Shown here: positions 1-6,653 of the stretch, in pieces
How positions within the stretch are numbered: position 1 is the stretch's first letter
How the letters are laid out: each line of letters opens with the position of its first letter
Source of the DNA: Rubritepida sp.
GTDB taxonomy: Bacteria > Pseudomonadota > Alphaproteobacteria > Acetobacterales > Acetobacteraceae
Reading direction: 5' to 3'
Assembly (NCBI GenBank): GCA_022843345.1
Contig: JALHNW010000093.1
Coordinates: forward strand, 1-7,044
Length of the DNA: 7,044 nt
The notes under the pieces: generated by a model
What the model was told of the DNA's origin: nothing
What the model saw: only the letters and a program-made list of their open reading frames with translations
The model's database searches: none
Position numbers and translations under genes: made by a program

Positions 1-2
1 GC

Positions 3-749
3 GCCGTGCCCCCCGCCACGCTGCGCGCGATGCTGCCGCCCCAGGTCTTCGCCCAGCTGGTGGACCGCGCGGTGACCGACCGCGTGATGACCGCCGCCGC
101 CCGCCGCGCCGGCCTCGAGCGCGACGCCGACCTGCGCCGCCGCGTTTCCGCCTTCGAGGAGACGGAGCTGCGCGACGCCCTGCTGCGCCAGGAAGTCCTG
201 CCCAGGCTCACCGACGAGGCGCTCCGCGCCCGCTACGACCGCGAGCGCGCCACCCGCCCGGCCGAGGAGGAGGTGCGCGCCCGCCACATCCTGCTGCGCG
301 AGGAGGCGGAGGCCCGCGCGGTGATCGCCGAGATCGGGCGCGGCGCCGCCTTCGACGACGTGGCCCGCCGCCGCTCCACCGACCCCGCCGGCCGCACCAA
401 TGGCGGCGACCTGGGCTTCTTCCGCCGCGGCGACATGGTGCCCGACTTCGCCAACGCCGCATTCGCGCTCAACGCCGGGCAGACGACGCCCAACCCGGTC
501 CGCACCCAGTTCGGCTGGCACGTCATCCGCGTGGAGGAGAAGCGCACCGGCCAGGGCCCCGGCTTCGACGAGAGCAAGGAGGCGCTGCGCCAGGCGATGA
601 TCGAGGAGGAGGTGCAGGCGGTGATCGCCCGCCTGCGCGCCGCCGCCCGCGTCGAGCTGGTGGACGCCCCCGCGCCTGTCCCCACCCCTGGCCCCGCCGG
701 CGTGCAGGCCGACCCGCCGGCCAGCCCCGCCCAGGGGGGGCGCCGCTGA
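3..749 (+). CDS. Peptidyl-prolyl cis-trans isomerase, PpiC/parvulin type (5' end outside window)
   Basis: Catalyses cis-trans isomerisation of peptide bonds before proline. Members of this family usually act on exported proteins in the periplasm. The reading frame is open to the left edge, so the true start and any signal peptide lie upstream; the GTG at 6 is in frame but is probably internal. Counting from that GTG, residues 1-85 form a charged, helical SurA/PpiC-like chaperone segment. The parvulin domain covers about 91-180: RARHIL at its start, then F116-DDVA, STDP, GGDLGFF (133-139), the RGDMVPDF segment and TQFGWHVI near its end. The tail (221-247) is rich in Pro and Ala and probably disordered. 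Its stop overlaps the next start by one base (TGATG), suggesting translational coupling. A parvulin gene just upstream of argJ is a familiar alphaproteobacterial arrangement. The family call is secure; exact substrate and localisation cannot be judged without the N-terminus. Confidence 0.9.
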   Translation, partial: AVPPATLRAMLPPQVFAQLVDRAVTDRVMTAAARRAGLERDADLRRRVSAFEETELRDALLRQEVLPRLTDEALRARYDRERATRPAEEEVRARHILLREEAEARAVIAEIGRGAAFDDVARRRSTDPAGRTNGGDLGFFRRGDMVPDFANAAFALNAGQTTPNPVRTQFGWHVIRVEEKRTGQGPGFDESKEALRQAMIEEEVQAVIARLRAAARVELVDAPAPVPTPGPAGVQADPPASPAQGGRR

Positions 750-1288
750 TGCGGGTCCTCGCCATCTGCGGCTCGCTGCGCGCGGGTTCGCTGAACCGCA
801 AGCTGCTGGACGCCGCCATCGCCATGCTGCCCGCCGGCCTGGAGGCCGAGGTGGCCGAGTGGCGCGACGTGCCGGTGTACGACGAGGACCTGGAGGCGCA
901 GGGGATGCCCGCGCCGGTGGCCGCGCTGCGAGCGCGCGCCATGGCCGCGCAGGGCTTCCTCATCGCCACGCCGGAATACAACTGGTCAATCCCCGGCGGG
1001 CTGAAGAACGCCATCGACTGGCTGTCGCGCAAGCCGGACGGCACGCAGCCCTTCGCGGGCAAGCCGGTGGCGCTGATGGGCGCAACCCCCGGCCCGGGCG
1101 GGACGACCCACGCGCAGTCCCACCTCCGCCAGGTGCTCTACCTGCTGGGCGCGCAGGTGCTGCCGCCGCCCGGCGTGTTCGTGCAGCAGGCCGCCTCGCG
1201 CTTCGACGATGCGGGCGCGATCACCGACGAGGCGACGCGCAAGGCCGTCGCCGCCCTCGCCGCCGCGATCGGCAAGGCCGTGGCCTGA
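749..1288 (+). CDS. NADPH-dependent FMN reductase family flavoprotein
   Basis: A 179-residue flavodoxin-like protein of the NADPH-dependent FMN reductase group (relatives include ChrR, SsuE and azoreductase/quinone reductase types). Such enzymes bind FMN and use NAD(P)H to reduce flavin, quinones, azo dyes or metal oxyanions in the cytosol. The N-terminal strand VLAICGSLRAGSLN (residues 3-16) is the phosphate-binding loop with the family pattern GSxRxxSxN. TPEYNWSIPGGLKNAIDW (74-91) is the second diagnostic motif, contacting the isoalloxazine ring. GATPGPGG (111-118) follows a third beta strand. Length is normal for the family. The ATG shares one base with the isomerase stop, and a G-run (AGGGGGGG, 733-740) lies 8 bases upstream as a possible ribosome binding site. 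Its own stop overlaps argJ in the same way. The physiological substrate cannot be read from sequence; a quinone or flavin reductase role is the safest guess. Confidence 0.92.
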   Translation: MRVLAICGSLRAGSLNRKLLDAAIAMLPAGLEAEVAEWRDVPVYDEDLEAQGMPAPVAALRARAMAAQGFLIATPEYNWSIPGGLKNAIDWLSRKPDGTQPFAGKPVALMGATPGPGGTTHAQSHLRQVLYLLGAQVLPPPGVFVQQAASRFDDAGAITDEATRKAVAALAAAIGKAVA

Positions 1289-2520
1289 TGGCCTACCCGC
1301 CTTCCCCCCTCGCCCTCCCGCTGCCGGAGATGCCGGCCATCGCGGGCGTGGAGATCGCCTCCGTCGCCGCCGGCATCCGCTACAAGGGGCGGGAGGACAT
1401 GACGGTGTTCCGCTTCGCCCCGGGCACGGCGGTGGCCGGCGTCTTCACGCGCAACAAGTGCCCCGGCGCCCCGGTGGACTGGTGCCGCGCAGCACTTGCC
1501 AACGGCAAGGCGCGCGCCCTGGTGGTGAACGCCGGCAACAGCAACGTCTTCACCGGCCGCGCGGGGCGCGAGACCTGCGAGCGCACGGCGAAGGACGCCG
1601 CCGCCCTCATCGGCTGCAAGCCGCGCGAGGTCTTCATCGCCTCCACCGGCGTGATCGGCGAGCGCCTGCCGACCGACACCCTGCTGGCCGCCCTCCCGCG
1701 CGCCGTGGAATCCCTGGCCGCCGATGCCTGGCCCGCCGCGGCGCGGGCCATCATGACCACCGACACCTTCCCCAAGGGCGCCACCCGCACGGCGCGCATC
1801 GGGGATTCCACCGTCACCCTCTGCGGCATCGCCAAGGGCAGCGGCATGATCGCGCCCGACATGGCGACCATGCTCTCCTTCATCGCCACCGACGCAAAGA
1901 TCCCCGCCCCCGTCCTGCAAGGGCTGCTGAAGAAGGGGTGCGACGCGTCCTTCAACTGCGTCACGGTGGACAGCGACACCTCCACCTCCGACACCGTGCT
2001 CCTCTTCGCCACCGGCCAGGCCAGGCACCCGCGCGTGCCGGCCGAGGGCGCGGCGACCATGCTGAAGGACTTCCGCCGGGCGCTGGGCGAGGTGCTGCAC
2101 GACCTCGCCCTGATGGTGGCGCGCGACGGCGAGGGGGCGCAGAAGCTCATCACGGTCAACGTCACCGGCGCGGTGAGCGCGCGCTCGGCGCACCGCATCG
2201 CCATGTGCATCGCCAATTCCCCCCTGGTGAAGACCGCCATCGCGGGCGAGGACGCGAACTGGGGCCGCATCGTCATGGCCGTCGGCAAGGCGGGCGAGCC
2301 GGCGGACCGCGACCTGCTGTCGGTGGCCGTCGGCGGCACCTGGATGGCGCGCGAGGGCGGGGTCATCCCCGGCTACGACGAGACGCCGGTGGTAGCCCAC
2401 ATGAAGGGGCGCGAGGTGGAGATAACCGTGGACATCGGCCTCGGCCGCGGCCGGGCCACTGTCTGGACCTGCGACCTGACGCATGGATACATCGACATCA
2501 ATGGCAGCTACCGGAGCTGA
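1288..2520 (+). CDS. argJ: Bifunctional glutamate N-acetyltransferase / amino-acid acetyltransferase ArgJ
   Basis: Ornithine acetyltransferase of arginine biosynthesis. It moves the acetyl group from N-acetylornithine to glutamate, regenerating N-acetylglutamate; bifunctional members also use acetyl-CoA. The product is 410 residues, normal for ArgJ. ArgJ is made as a precursor that cuts itself between Ala and Thr into alpha and beta chains, and the new N-terminal Thr is the nucleophile. Here the site is in GMIAPDMATMLSF, with Ala193 and Thr194. The GIAKGSGMIAPD lead-in, the RNKCPGAPV segment near the N-terminus, VVNAGNSN, STGVIG, GEDANWGRI and the terminal CDLTHGYIDINGSYRS are all typical. 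The frame is open upstream to 859, but the ATG at 1288 overlaps the previous stop (TGATG) and gives the expected N-terminus; a weak AAGG lies at 1274-1277. Whether it has the acetyl-CoA activity cannot be decided from sequence; presence of argA/argO elsewhere would bear on this. Confidence 0.97.
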   Translation: MAYPPSPLALPLPEMPAIAGVEIASVAAGIRYKGREDMTVFRFAPGTAVAGVFTRNKCPGAPVDWCRAALANGKARALVVNAGNSNVFTGRAGRETCERTAKDAAALIGCKPREVFIASTGVIGERLPTDTLLAALPRAVESLAADAWPAAARAIMTTDTFPKGATRTARIGDSTVTLCGIAKGSGMIAPDMATMLSFIATDAKIPAPVLQGLLKKGCDASFNCVTVDSDTSTSDTVLLFATGQARHPRVPAEGAATMLKDFRRALGEVLHDLALMVARDGEGAQKLITVNVTGAVSARSAHRIAMCIANSPLVKTAIAGEDANWGRIVMAVGKAGEPADRDLLSVAVGGTWMAREGGVIPGYDETPVVAHMKGREVEITVDIGLGRGRATVWTCDLTHGYIDINGSYRS

Positions 2521-3445
2521 GCTGGAGCTCCGCACCGAACGCCTCGTCCTGCGCCCCCTGCGGCAGGCCGACGCGGCGGCGGTGACGCGCCTGGTCAACG
2601 ACTACTCCGTCGCCGGCAACCTGGCCCGCGTGCCCTTCCCCTACCGCGAGGAGCTGGCCGGGGAGTGGATCGCCGCCACCCACCGCCAGCACGCGGCGGG
2701 CGATGCCTGGCACCTCGCCATCACGCTCGACGACGCGCTGGTCGGCTGCGTCGGCCTGTCGCGCAAGGCGGGTGCCGCGCCCGAGATCGGCTACTGGGTC
2801 GGCCGCCGCTTCTGGGGCCAGGGCCTGGCGCGCGAGGCGGCGGGCGCCCTGCTGGACTGGGCGGCGCGCGAGCACGGCATCACGGAGGTCCGCGCCTCCG
2901 CCCTGCTGGACAACCACGCCTCGCAGAAGGTGCTGCGCGCGCTGGGCTTCGCGGAGGCGGGCGACGGGCAGGAGCCGTTCCTGTCGCGCAACCGCGCCAT
3001 GCCGGTGCGCTACTTCCAGCGCAGCGTAGCGCCGCCGGCGGCCGCCCGCCCGATCCTGCTCGTCGCCGCCTGCGCGCTGGTGGACCACGAGGGCCGCGTG
3101 CTGCTGGCCCAACGCCCCGCCGGCAAGCCGATGGCCGGGCTGTGGGAGTTCCCCGGCGGCAAGCTGCACGAGGGCGAGACGCCCGAGGCGGCGCTGATCC
3201 GCGAGCTGCACGAGGAGCTGGGCATCGAGACCTGGCACTCCTGCCTCGCCCCCCTGTTCTTCGCCTCCCACGCCTATGAGCGCTTCCACCTGCTGATGCC
3301 GCTGTTCATCTGCCGCAAGTGGGAAGGCCGGCCGCAGCCGCGCGAGGGCCAGTCCCTTGCCTGGGTCGCGCCCGCCCGGATGGGCGACTACCCGATGCCG
3401 CCGGCGGACATCCCGCTGGTGGCCCTGCTGCGCGACTTCCTGTGA
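2501..3445 (+). CDS. GNAT acetyltransferase - MutT-type Nudix hydrolase fusion
   Basis: A two-domain protein (314 residues from this start). Residues about 8-172 are a GNAT N-acetyltransferase of the RimJ/RimL-like group: it opens with LRTERLVLRPL and has the acetyl-CoA loop region GYWVGRRFWGQGLAREA (97-113), then LLDNHASQKVLRALGF (135-150), a standard GNAT ending. After a short linker (VAPPAAARP), residues about 183-314 are a Nudix hydrolase most like MutT (8-oxo-dGTP diphosphatase): AQRPAGKPMAGLWEFPGG followed by a complete Nudix box at 220-242 fitting GX5EX7REUXEEXGU, with E235, E238 and E239 available for metal binding. No stop or frameshift separates the domains. The start is uncertain: ATG 2501 overlaps argJ by 20 bases, ATG 2483 by 38; neither has a clear ribosome binding site, so coupling to argJ translation is likely. 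The acetyl acceptor is unknown; nucleotide-pool cleaning is the likely Nudix role. Confidence 0.92.
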   Translation: MAATGAELELRTERLVLRPLRQADAAAVTRLVNDYSVAGNLARVPFPYREELAGEWIAATHRQHAAGDAWHLAITLDDALVGCVGLSRKAGAAPEIGYWVGRRFWGQGLAREAAGALLDWAAREHGITEVRASALLDNHASQKVLRALGFAEAGDGQEPFLSRNRAMPVRYFQRSVAPPAAARPILLVAACALVDHEGRVLLAQRPAGKPMAGLWEFPGGKLHEGETPEAALIRELHEELGIETWHSCLAPLFFASHAYERFHLLMPLFICRKWEGRPQPREGQSLAWVAPARMGDYPMPPADIPLVALLRDFL

Positions 3446-3449
3446 GGAG
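3445..3449 (+). promoter_or_regulatory. Ribosome binding site of the CinA-like gene
   Basis: AGGAG lies directly after the stop of the GNAT-Nudix gene and 7 bases before ATG 3457. It picks that ATG over upstream in-frame codons, and over the out-of-frame ATG at 3450. Confidence 0.75.
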
Positions 3450-3456
3450 ATGCCCG

Positions 3457-4248
3457 ATGACCGAGAACCCCACCGCCTGCCTGCTCATCATCGGCAACGA
3501 GGTGCTGTCGGGCCGCACGAAGGACGCCAACCTCCAGTTCCTGGCCCAGCGCCTGGGCGAGCTGGGCATCCCGCTGCGCGAGGTCCGCGTGATCCCCGAC
3601 GTGCGCGACACCATCATCGGCACGCTGAACGAGGTGCGGCGGCACTTCACCCACGTCTTCACCACCGGCGGCATCGGGCCGACGCATGACGACATCACCA
3701 GCGAATGCGTCGCCGCCGCCTTCGGCGTGCCCTGGGTGGTGCACGAGCCGTCCCGCGCGAAGATGGCCGCCGACTACGCCCGCCGCGACCCGCCGGTGGA
3801 GTTCAACGCCGCCCGCCTGCGCATGGCCACCCTGCCCGAGGGTGCGGTGCCGATCGAGTGCGCCATGACTTCCGCCCCCGGCTTCACCATGGGCAACGTC
3901 CACGTCATGGCCGGCGTGCCGCGCATCATGCAGGCGATGTTCGACGCCCTCGCACCCGGCCTGGGCCGGGGCACCCCCGTCACCTCGGCCACCGTCCACG
4001 CGCTCGGCGTCTTCGAGGGCACGATCGCCGAGGCGCTGGAGGCGGTGCAGGGGCGCTTCCCCGCGCTCGACATCGGCTCCTACCCCTTCTACCGCGCCCA
4101 TGGCCCGGGCGGGTTCAGCGGCGGGGGCGTGGCGCTGGTCGCCAAGGGCACCGATGCCCAGGCCGTCGCCCAGGCCGCCGAGGCGATCACCGCCATGCTG
4201 CGCGACATGGGCGCCGAGCCAGTGCAGGGCGAGCCGCCGGCGGCCTAG
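3457..4248 (+). CDS. CinA-like molybdopterin-binding-fold protein (single domain)
   Basis: A 263-residue protein of the competence/damage-inducible protein A family (COG1058), with the MoaB/MogA fold. Residues 8-25 (LLIIGNEVLSGRTKDAN) and TTGGIGPTHDDIT (69-81) are the two hallmark motifs of this fold. NVHVMAGVPRIMQAMFD (147-163) and DIGSYPF (205-211) are characteristic of CinA N-terminal domains. The C-terminal PncC-type NMN deamidase domain of full-length CinA (about 150 further residues) is absent, and the protein ends with a short Pro/Ala tail. From published work on CinA, the COG1058 domain can hydrolyse ADP-ribose; whether this one does is inference. A real role in competence is doubtful. 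The gene sits 11 bases after the GNAT-Nudix gene with a good ribosome binding site, and is probably the last gene of the operon. It runs convergently into the glutaminase gene. Confidence 0.92.
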   Translation: MTENPTACLLIIGNEVLSGRTKDANLQFLAQRLGELGIPLREVRVIPDVRDTIIGTLNEVRRHFTHVFTTGGIGPTHDDITSECVAAAFGVPWVVHEPSRAKMAADYARRDPPVEFNAARLRMATLPEGAVPIECAMTSAPGFTMGNVHVMAGVPRIMQAMFDALAPGLGRGTPVTSATVHALGVFEGTIAEALEAVQGRFPALDIGSYPFYRAHGPGGFSGGGVALVAKGTDAQAVAQAAEAITAMLRDMGAEPVQGEPPAA

Positions 4249-4253
4249 CGCCC

Positions 4254-5246
4254 TCATCCATCCCGACCCGCGGGTTCGGACGCCAGCAGGTCCATCCCCA
4301 GCTGCTTCGACAGGAACCGGGCGACCTGCTGCCCCTTCACGCTGTTGCCCGCCGCATCCAGCGGCGGCGCGAAGGTGCCCAGCGCCCCCTTGCCGGGCGA
4401 GACGGTGACGATGCCGCCGCCGATGCCGCTCTTGCCCGGCAGGCCGACATCGTAGAGCCAGTCGCCGGATGTCTCGTACATGCCGGCGATGGTCATCACC
4501 GCCAGCGCGTGGTGGCAGTCGTCGGCGCCCACCACGCGCTCGCCGGTCAATGGGTTCACCCCGCCATCGGCCAAGGTGGCGCCCATCACGGCCAGGTCAC
4601 GCGCGGTGACGTCCAGCGAGCATTGGCGCGTGTAGAGGTCCACCGCCTCCATCGGGTCGCCCTCGATCGCGCCCACGGAGCACAGGAAGGAGGCGAGTGC
4701 CCTGTTGCGGTGGTTGGTCTCCCGCGCGGAGGCCAGCACCTCCTCGTTCATCGGCAGGGACCGGCCGGCGAAGCGCGACAGTCCGATGTGGAGGAAGCGC
4801 CACCTCGCCTCCTCGTCCGCGCCGGGCACCAGGGCGGTGGTGGCGATGGCGCCGGCGTTCACCATCGGGTTGGTGCGCCCGTCCGGGCTCCGCTCGACGC
4901 CCGCGACGGAGTTGAAGGCGTATCCGGTGGCGTTCACCCCGACGGCGTCGCGCACCGCATCCGGGCCCAGGGCGGCGCAGACCAGCGCGAAGACGAAGGG
5001 CTTGCTGACGCTCATGATGGTGAAGCGGTGGTCAGCGTCGCCGGCCGTGAAGTCGCGCCCATGCGCGTCAACCACGCAGATGCCGAACAGGCCCGGCGCC
5101 GCGCGCTCCAGCGCCGGATAGACGCGCGAGACCTGCCCGCCATCCGCGCCCCCGAAGCGGCGATGCGCCTCGTCCACCAGGGCCTGCACCCGCGCGTCGG
5201 GCGGCAGTCGCCCCGTCGAGACGTATCCGTCCATCTCCCCATCCAT
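4254..5246 (-). CDS. glsA: Glutaminase (serine-dependent, GlsA type)
   Basis: Hydrolyses L-glutamine to glutamate and ammonia in the cytosol. The 330-residue product belongs to the serine-dependent glutaminase family, which has a beta-lactamase-like fold. The catalytic SxxK motif is S79-V-S-K82 in FTIMSVSKPF. Other conserved elements are GYAFNS (108-113), NPMVNAGAI with N126 and N130, ETNHRNRALA (176-185), the YETSGDWLYDVGLPGKSG block with Y257 and Y265 (257-274) and GIGGGI (274-279). Length is slightly above the usual 305-310 residues, mainly at the ends. ATG 5246 is favoured because GGAGG lies 11 bases upstream; an in-frame ATG at 5234 would drop four residues. It is transcribed away from the transferase genes and towards the CinA-like gene, leaving only 5 bases between stop codons. 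Possible roles are nitrogen supply or acid resistance through ammonia release; the sequence does not distinguish them. Confidence 0.96.
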   Translation of the reverse strand: MDGEMDGYVSTGRLPPDARVQALVDEAHRRFGGADGGQVSRVYPALERAAPGLFGICVVDAHGRDFTAGDADHRFTIMSVSKPFVFALVCAALGPDAVRDAVGVNATGYAFNSVAGVERSPDGRTNPMVNAGAIATTALVPGADEEARWRFLHIGLSRFAGRSLPMNEEVLASARETNHRNRALASFLCSVGAIEGDPMEAVDLYTRQCSLDVTARDLAVMGATLADGGVNPLTGERVVGADDCHHALAVMTIAGMYETSGDWLYDVGLPGKSGIGGGIVTVSPGKGALGTFAPPLDAAGNSVKGQQVARFLSKQLGMDLLASEPAGRDG

Positions 5247-5409
5247 GCCGCGGTTTCCCTCCCGTATTCCCGCAGGCTACTCCCCGTCCGTTCCAGGCGG
5301 CATTGTCATTTCGTCCGCATGCTTTGCCGCCCATCCCCCACGGGCCCCATGGCGCGCCGCCCGGCCCCCGGTTACAACACGTGCGACACCACGGGGGGCG
5401 TCGCGGTCC
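5247..5409. other. Divergent intergenic spacer between glutaminase and transferase genes
   Basis: This 163-base spacer must hold the promoters for both the minus-strand glutaminase gene and the plus-strand transferase run. It is less GC-rich in its first half. A TTGTCA at 5303-5308 resembles a -35 element on the plus strand, but no matching -10 box is found at normal spacing, so no promoter is called. Palindromes present are GCATGC (5317-5322), GGGCCC (5342-5347), GGCGCGCC (5351-5358) and CACGTG (5378-5383); all are short and may be chance at this base composition. A G-run (5393-5398) 11 bases before ATG 5410 may serve as a weak ribosome binding site. Confidence 0.6.
5258..5262 (-). promoter_or_regulatory. 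Probable ribosome binding site of glutaminase gene
   Basis: On the minus strand GGAGG (within GGGAGGG) lies 11 bases before ATG 5246. The spacing is a little long but it is the only purine-rich match nearby and supports that ATG over the in-frame one at 5234. Confidence 0.5.
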
Positions 5410-6033
5410 ATGAAGCTGTTCTATTCGCCCGGCGCCTGCTCGCTGGGCATCCACGTCATCCTGGAGGAGATCGGCCGCCCCTTCGAGACGCAGCTCGTCT
5501 CCACGCGCGACGGCGGGACCCGCAAGCCGGAGTTCCTGGCGATCAACCCCAAGGGCAAGATCCCCGCCCTGCTGCGCGACGACGGCACGGTGCTGACCGA
5601 ATGGCCCGTCATCGCCTGGTGGCTGGCGAAGTCCAACCCGATGAGCAACCTTATCCCCGTTGAGTTCGAGGCGGAGGCGCGCTGCCTGGAATGGATGGAC
5701 TACCTGTGCGGCACCGTGCACCCGCAGGGCTTCACCCGCATGTTCCGCCCCGGCAACTTCGCGAAGGACGCCGAGGACGAGCCGCGCGTGAAGGCCCAGG
5801 GCAAGGCGCTGGCCGAGGGCTTCCTGGCGCTGGTCGAGGAGCGCTGGAAGGGCGGCACCTGGCTGCTGCCCAGCGGCTATTCCATCGCCGACGCCGCGCT
5901 GTTCTTCATCGAGGAATGGGCGGTGGGCGAGCGCGCGCAGATCACGCTGCCGCCGAAGCTGAAGGCCCACCGCAGGGCGATGCGCGACCGGCCCGCCGTC
6001 GAGCGGGCGCTTTCCAAGGAAGGACTCTCCTGA
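5410..6033 (+). CDS. Glutathione S-transferase, beta-class-like (first of three)
   Basis: A 207-residue glutathione S-transferase. Residues 1-75 form the thioredoxin-like domain that binds glutathione: it starts MKLFYSPGACSLGIH, where Cys10 matches the cysteine that contacts glutathione in beta-class enzymes. Pro52 in KIPALL is the expected cis-proline and TEWP (63-66) fits the glutathione gamma-glutamyl-binding loop. The helical C-terminal domain begins around residue 85; His104 in the VHPQGFTRMFRP segment lies near where beta-class enzymes have a functional His106. GYSIADAALFF (147-157) is the conserved N-capping/hydrophobic staple region. The frame is open upstream to 5245, but that part is Pro/Arg-rich and non-conserved, and it would overlap the divergent glutaminase start, so ATG 5410 is preferred. 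Substrate is unknown. The next gene starts within its stop codon (TGATG). Confidence 0.95.
   Translation: MKLFYSPGACSLGIHVILEEIGRPFETQLVSTRDGGTRKPEFLAINPKGKIPALLRDDGTVLTEWPVIAWWLAKSNPMSNLIPVEFEAEARCLEWMDYLCGTVHPQGFTRMFRPGNFAKDAEDEPRVKAQGKALAEGFLALVEERWKGGTWLLPSGYSIADAALFFIEEWAVGERAQITLPPKLKAHRRAMRDRPAVERALSKEGLS
5428..5475 (+). repeat. Direct repeat copy 1 (active-site coding block, first transferase)
   Basis: This 48-base block, coding PGACSLGIH and onward, matches 6054-6101 in the second transferase at 44 of 48 positions, including an initial exact run of 17 bases. It reflects gene duplication and shared active-site constraint; it is not a mobile repeat. Confidence 0.7.
6018..6024 (+). promoter_or_regulatory. 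Ribosome binding site of second transferase
   Basis: GGAAGGA lies inside the last codons of the first transferase, 8 bases before ATG 6033, and supports that start. Confidence 0.7.
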
Positions 6034-6653
6034 TGAACACGCTGTACTTCGCCCCCGGCGCCTGCTCGCTCGGCATCCACGTGCTGCTGGAGGAGATCGG
6101 CGCGCCCTTCGAGGCGAAGCAGGTGAACCTGCGCGAGGGCGCGCAGTTCAAGCCCGAGTTCACCGCGGTGAACCCGAAGTCCAAGGTGCCGACGCTGGTG
6201 CGCGAGGATGGCAGCAGCCTGACCGAGTTCCCCGCCATCGCCTTTTACCTCGCCGCCACCAACCCCCAGGCGAAGATGCTGCCCGAGGGCGCGGAGGCGA
6301 TGGCGCGCGCGATGGAGGTCACCGACTACGCCGTGGCGACGGTCCACATGCAGGGCTTCTCGCGCATCTTCCGCCCGGCCAACTTCGCGCCGAACGAGGC
6401 GGACCACGAGGCGGTGAAGGCCCGCGGCGCCGAGATCTACGCCAAGGGCCTCAAGACGCTGGACGCGGCGCTGGACGGGCGGGACTTCTTCGCCGGCAGC
6501 TATTCCTTCGCCGACATGGCGCCCTTCTACGTCGCCTTCTGGGGCGCCGAGCGGCTGAAGATGGAGATCCCCGGCCGGCTGGCCGCGCACTACGCCGCCA
6601 TGCGCGCCCGCCCCGCCGTGCAGGCTGTCATGGCGCGCGAAGGCCTCGCTTGA
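6033..6653 (+). CDS. Glutathione S-transferase, beta-class-like (second of three)
   Basis: A 206-residue glutathione S-transferase and clear paralogue of the gene before it. The N-terminal thioredoxin-like domain reads MNTLYFAPGACSLGIH, placing the beta-class cysteine at Cys11. KVPTLV with Pro53 and TEFP (64-67) fill the glutathione-binding positions. The C-terminal helical domain has the same VHxQGFxRxFRPxNFA signature as its neighbour, with His105. SYSFADMAPFYVAFW is the conserved helix N-cap region. The two proteins look about half identical over the first domain and less over the second, so the duplication is not recent at protein level. ATG 6033 shares a base with the upstream stop and has a good ribosome binding site, so the two are surely co-translated. 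Substrates may differ between the copies; the sequence does not say what they are. Confidence 0.95.
   Translation: MNTLYFAPGACSLGIHVLLEEIGAPFEAKQVNLREGAQFKPEFTAVNPKSKVPTLVREDGSSLTEFPAIAFYLAATNPQAKMLPEGAEAMARAMEVTDYAVATVHMQGFSRIFRPANFAPNEADHEAVKARGAEIYAKGLKTLDAALDGRDFFAGSYSFADMAPFYVAFWGAERLKMEIPGRLAAHYAAMRARPAVQAVMAREGLA
6054..6101 (+). repeat. Direct repeat copy 2 (active-site coding block, second transferase)
   Basis: Partner of the block at 5428-5475, with 4 mismatches in 48 bases. Both copies lie at the same position of their genes, shifted by one codon. Confidence 0.7.
6639..6643 (+). promoter_or_regulatory. Probable ribosome binding site of third transferase-like gene
   Basis: GAAGG lies 6 bases before TTG 6650 and supports that unusual start codon, since no ATG or GTG is suitably placed. 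Confidence 0.55.

Noticed and set aside
859..1287. In-frame upstream extension of argJ
   Set aside because: The extension is Arg/Ala/Gly-rich shadow of the flavoprotein gene in another frame; ATG 1288 gives the normal ArgJ N-terminus.
1138..2598. Long open frame of 486 codons on the minus strand opposite argJ
   Set aside because: Its Arg/His/Gly-rich translation matches no recognisable family, while the plus-strand frame is a full-length ArgJ. Very high GC leaves few stop codons, so long antisense frames are expected.
4233..4244. Perfect palindrome GCCGCCGGCGGC near the end of the CinA-like gene as a terminator
   Set aside because: It lies in coding sequence, has no loop and no following T-run; such GC palindromes are common by chance here.
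3388..4257. Minus-strand open frame of 289 codons opposite the CinA-like gene
   Set aside because: Low-complexity His/Gly/Ala translation with no motif; a shadow of the real gene.
5303..5330. TTGTCA as a sigma-70-type -35 box for the transferase genes
   Set aside because: No acceptable -10 hexamer 16-18 bases downstream, so a promoter cannot be supported from sequence alone.
5378..5383. CACGTG palindrome as an operator
   Set aside because: The symmetry does not extend beyond six bases and a single six-base site in a GC-rich spacer is weak evidence.
5245..5409. 55-residue in-frame N-terminal extension of the first transferase
   Set aside because: Pro/Arg-rich without conserved features, overlaps the divergent glutaminase start, and would bury the conserved MKLFYSPGACS start of the family.
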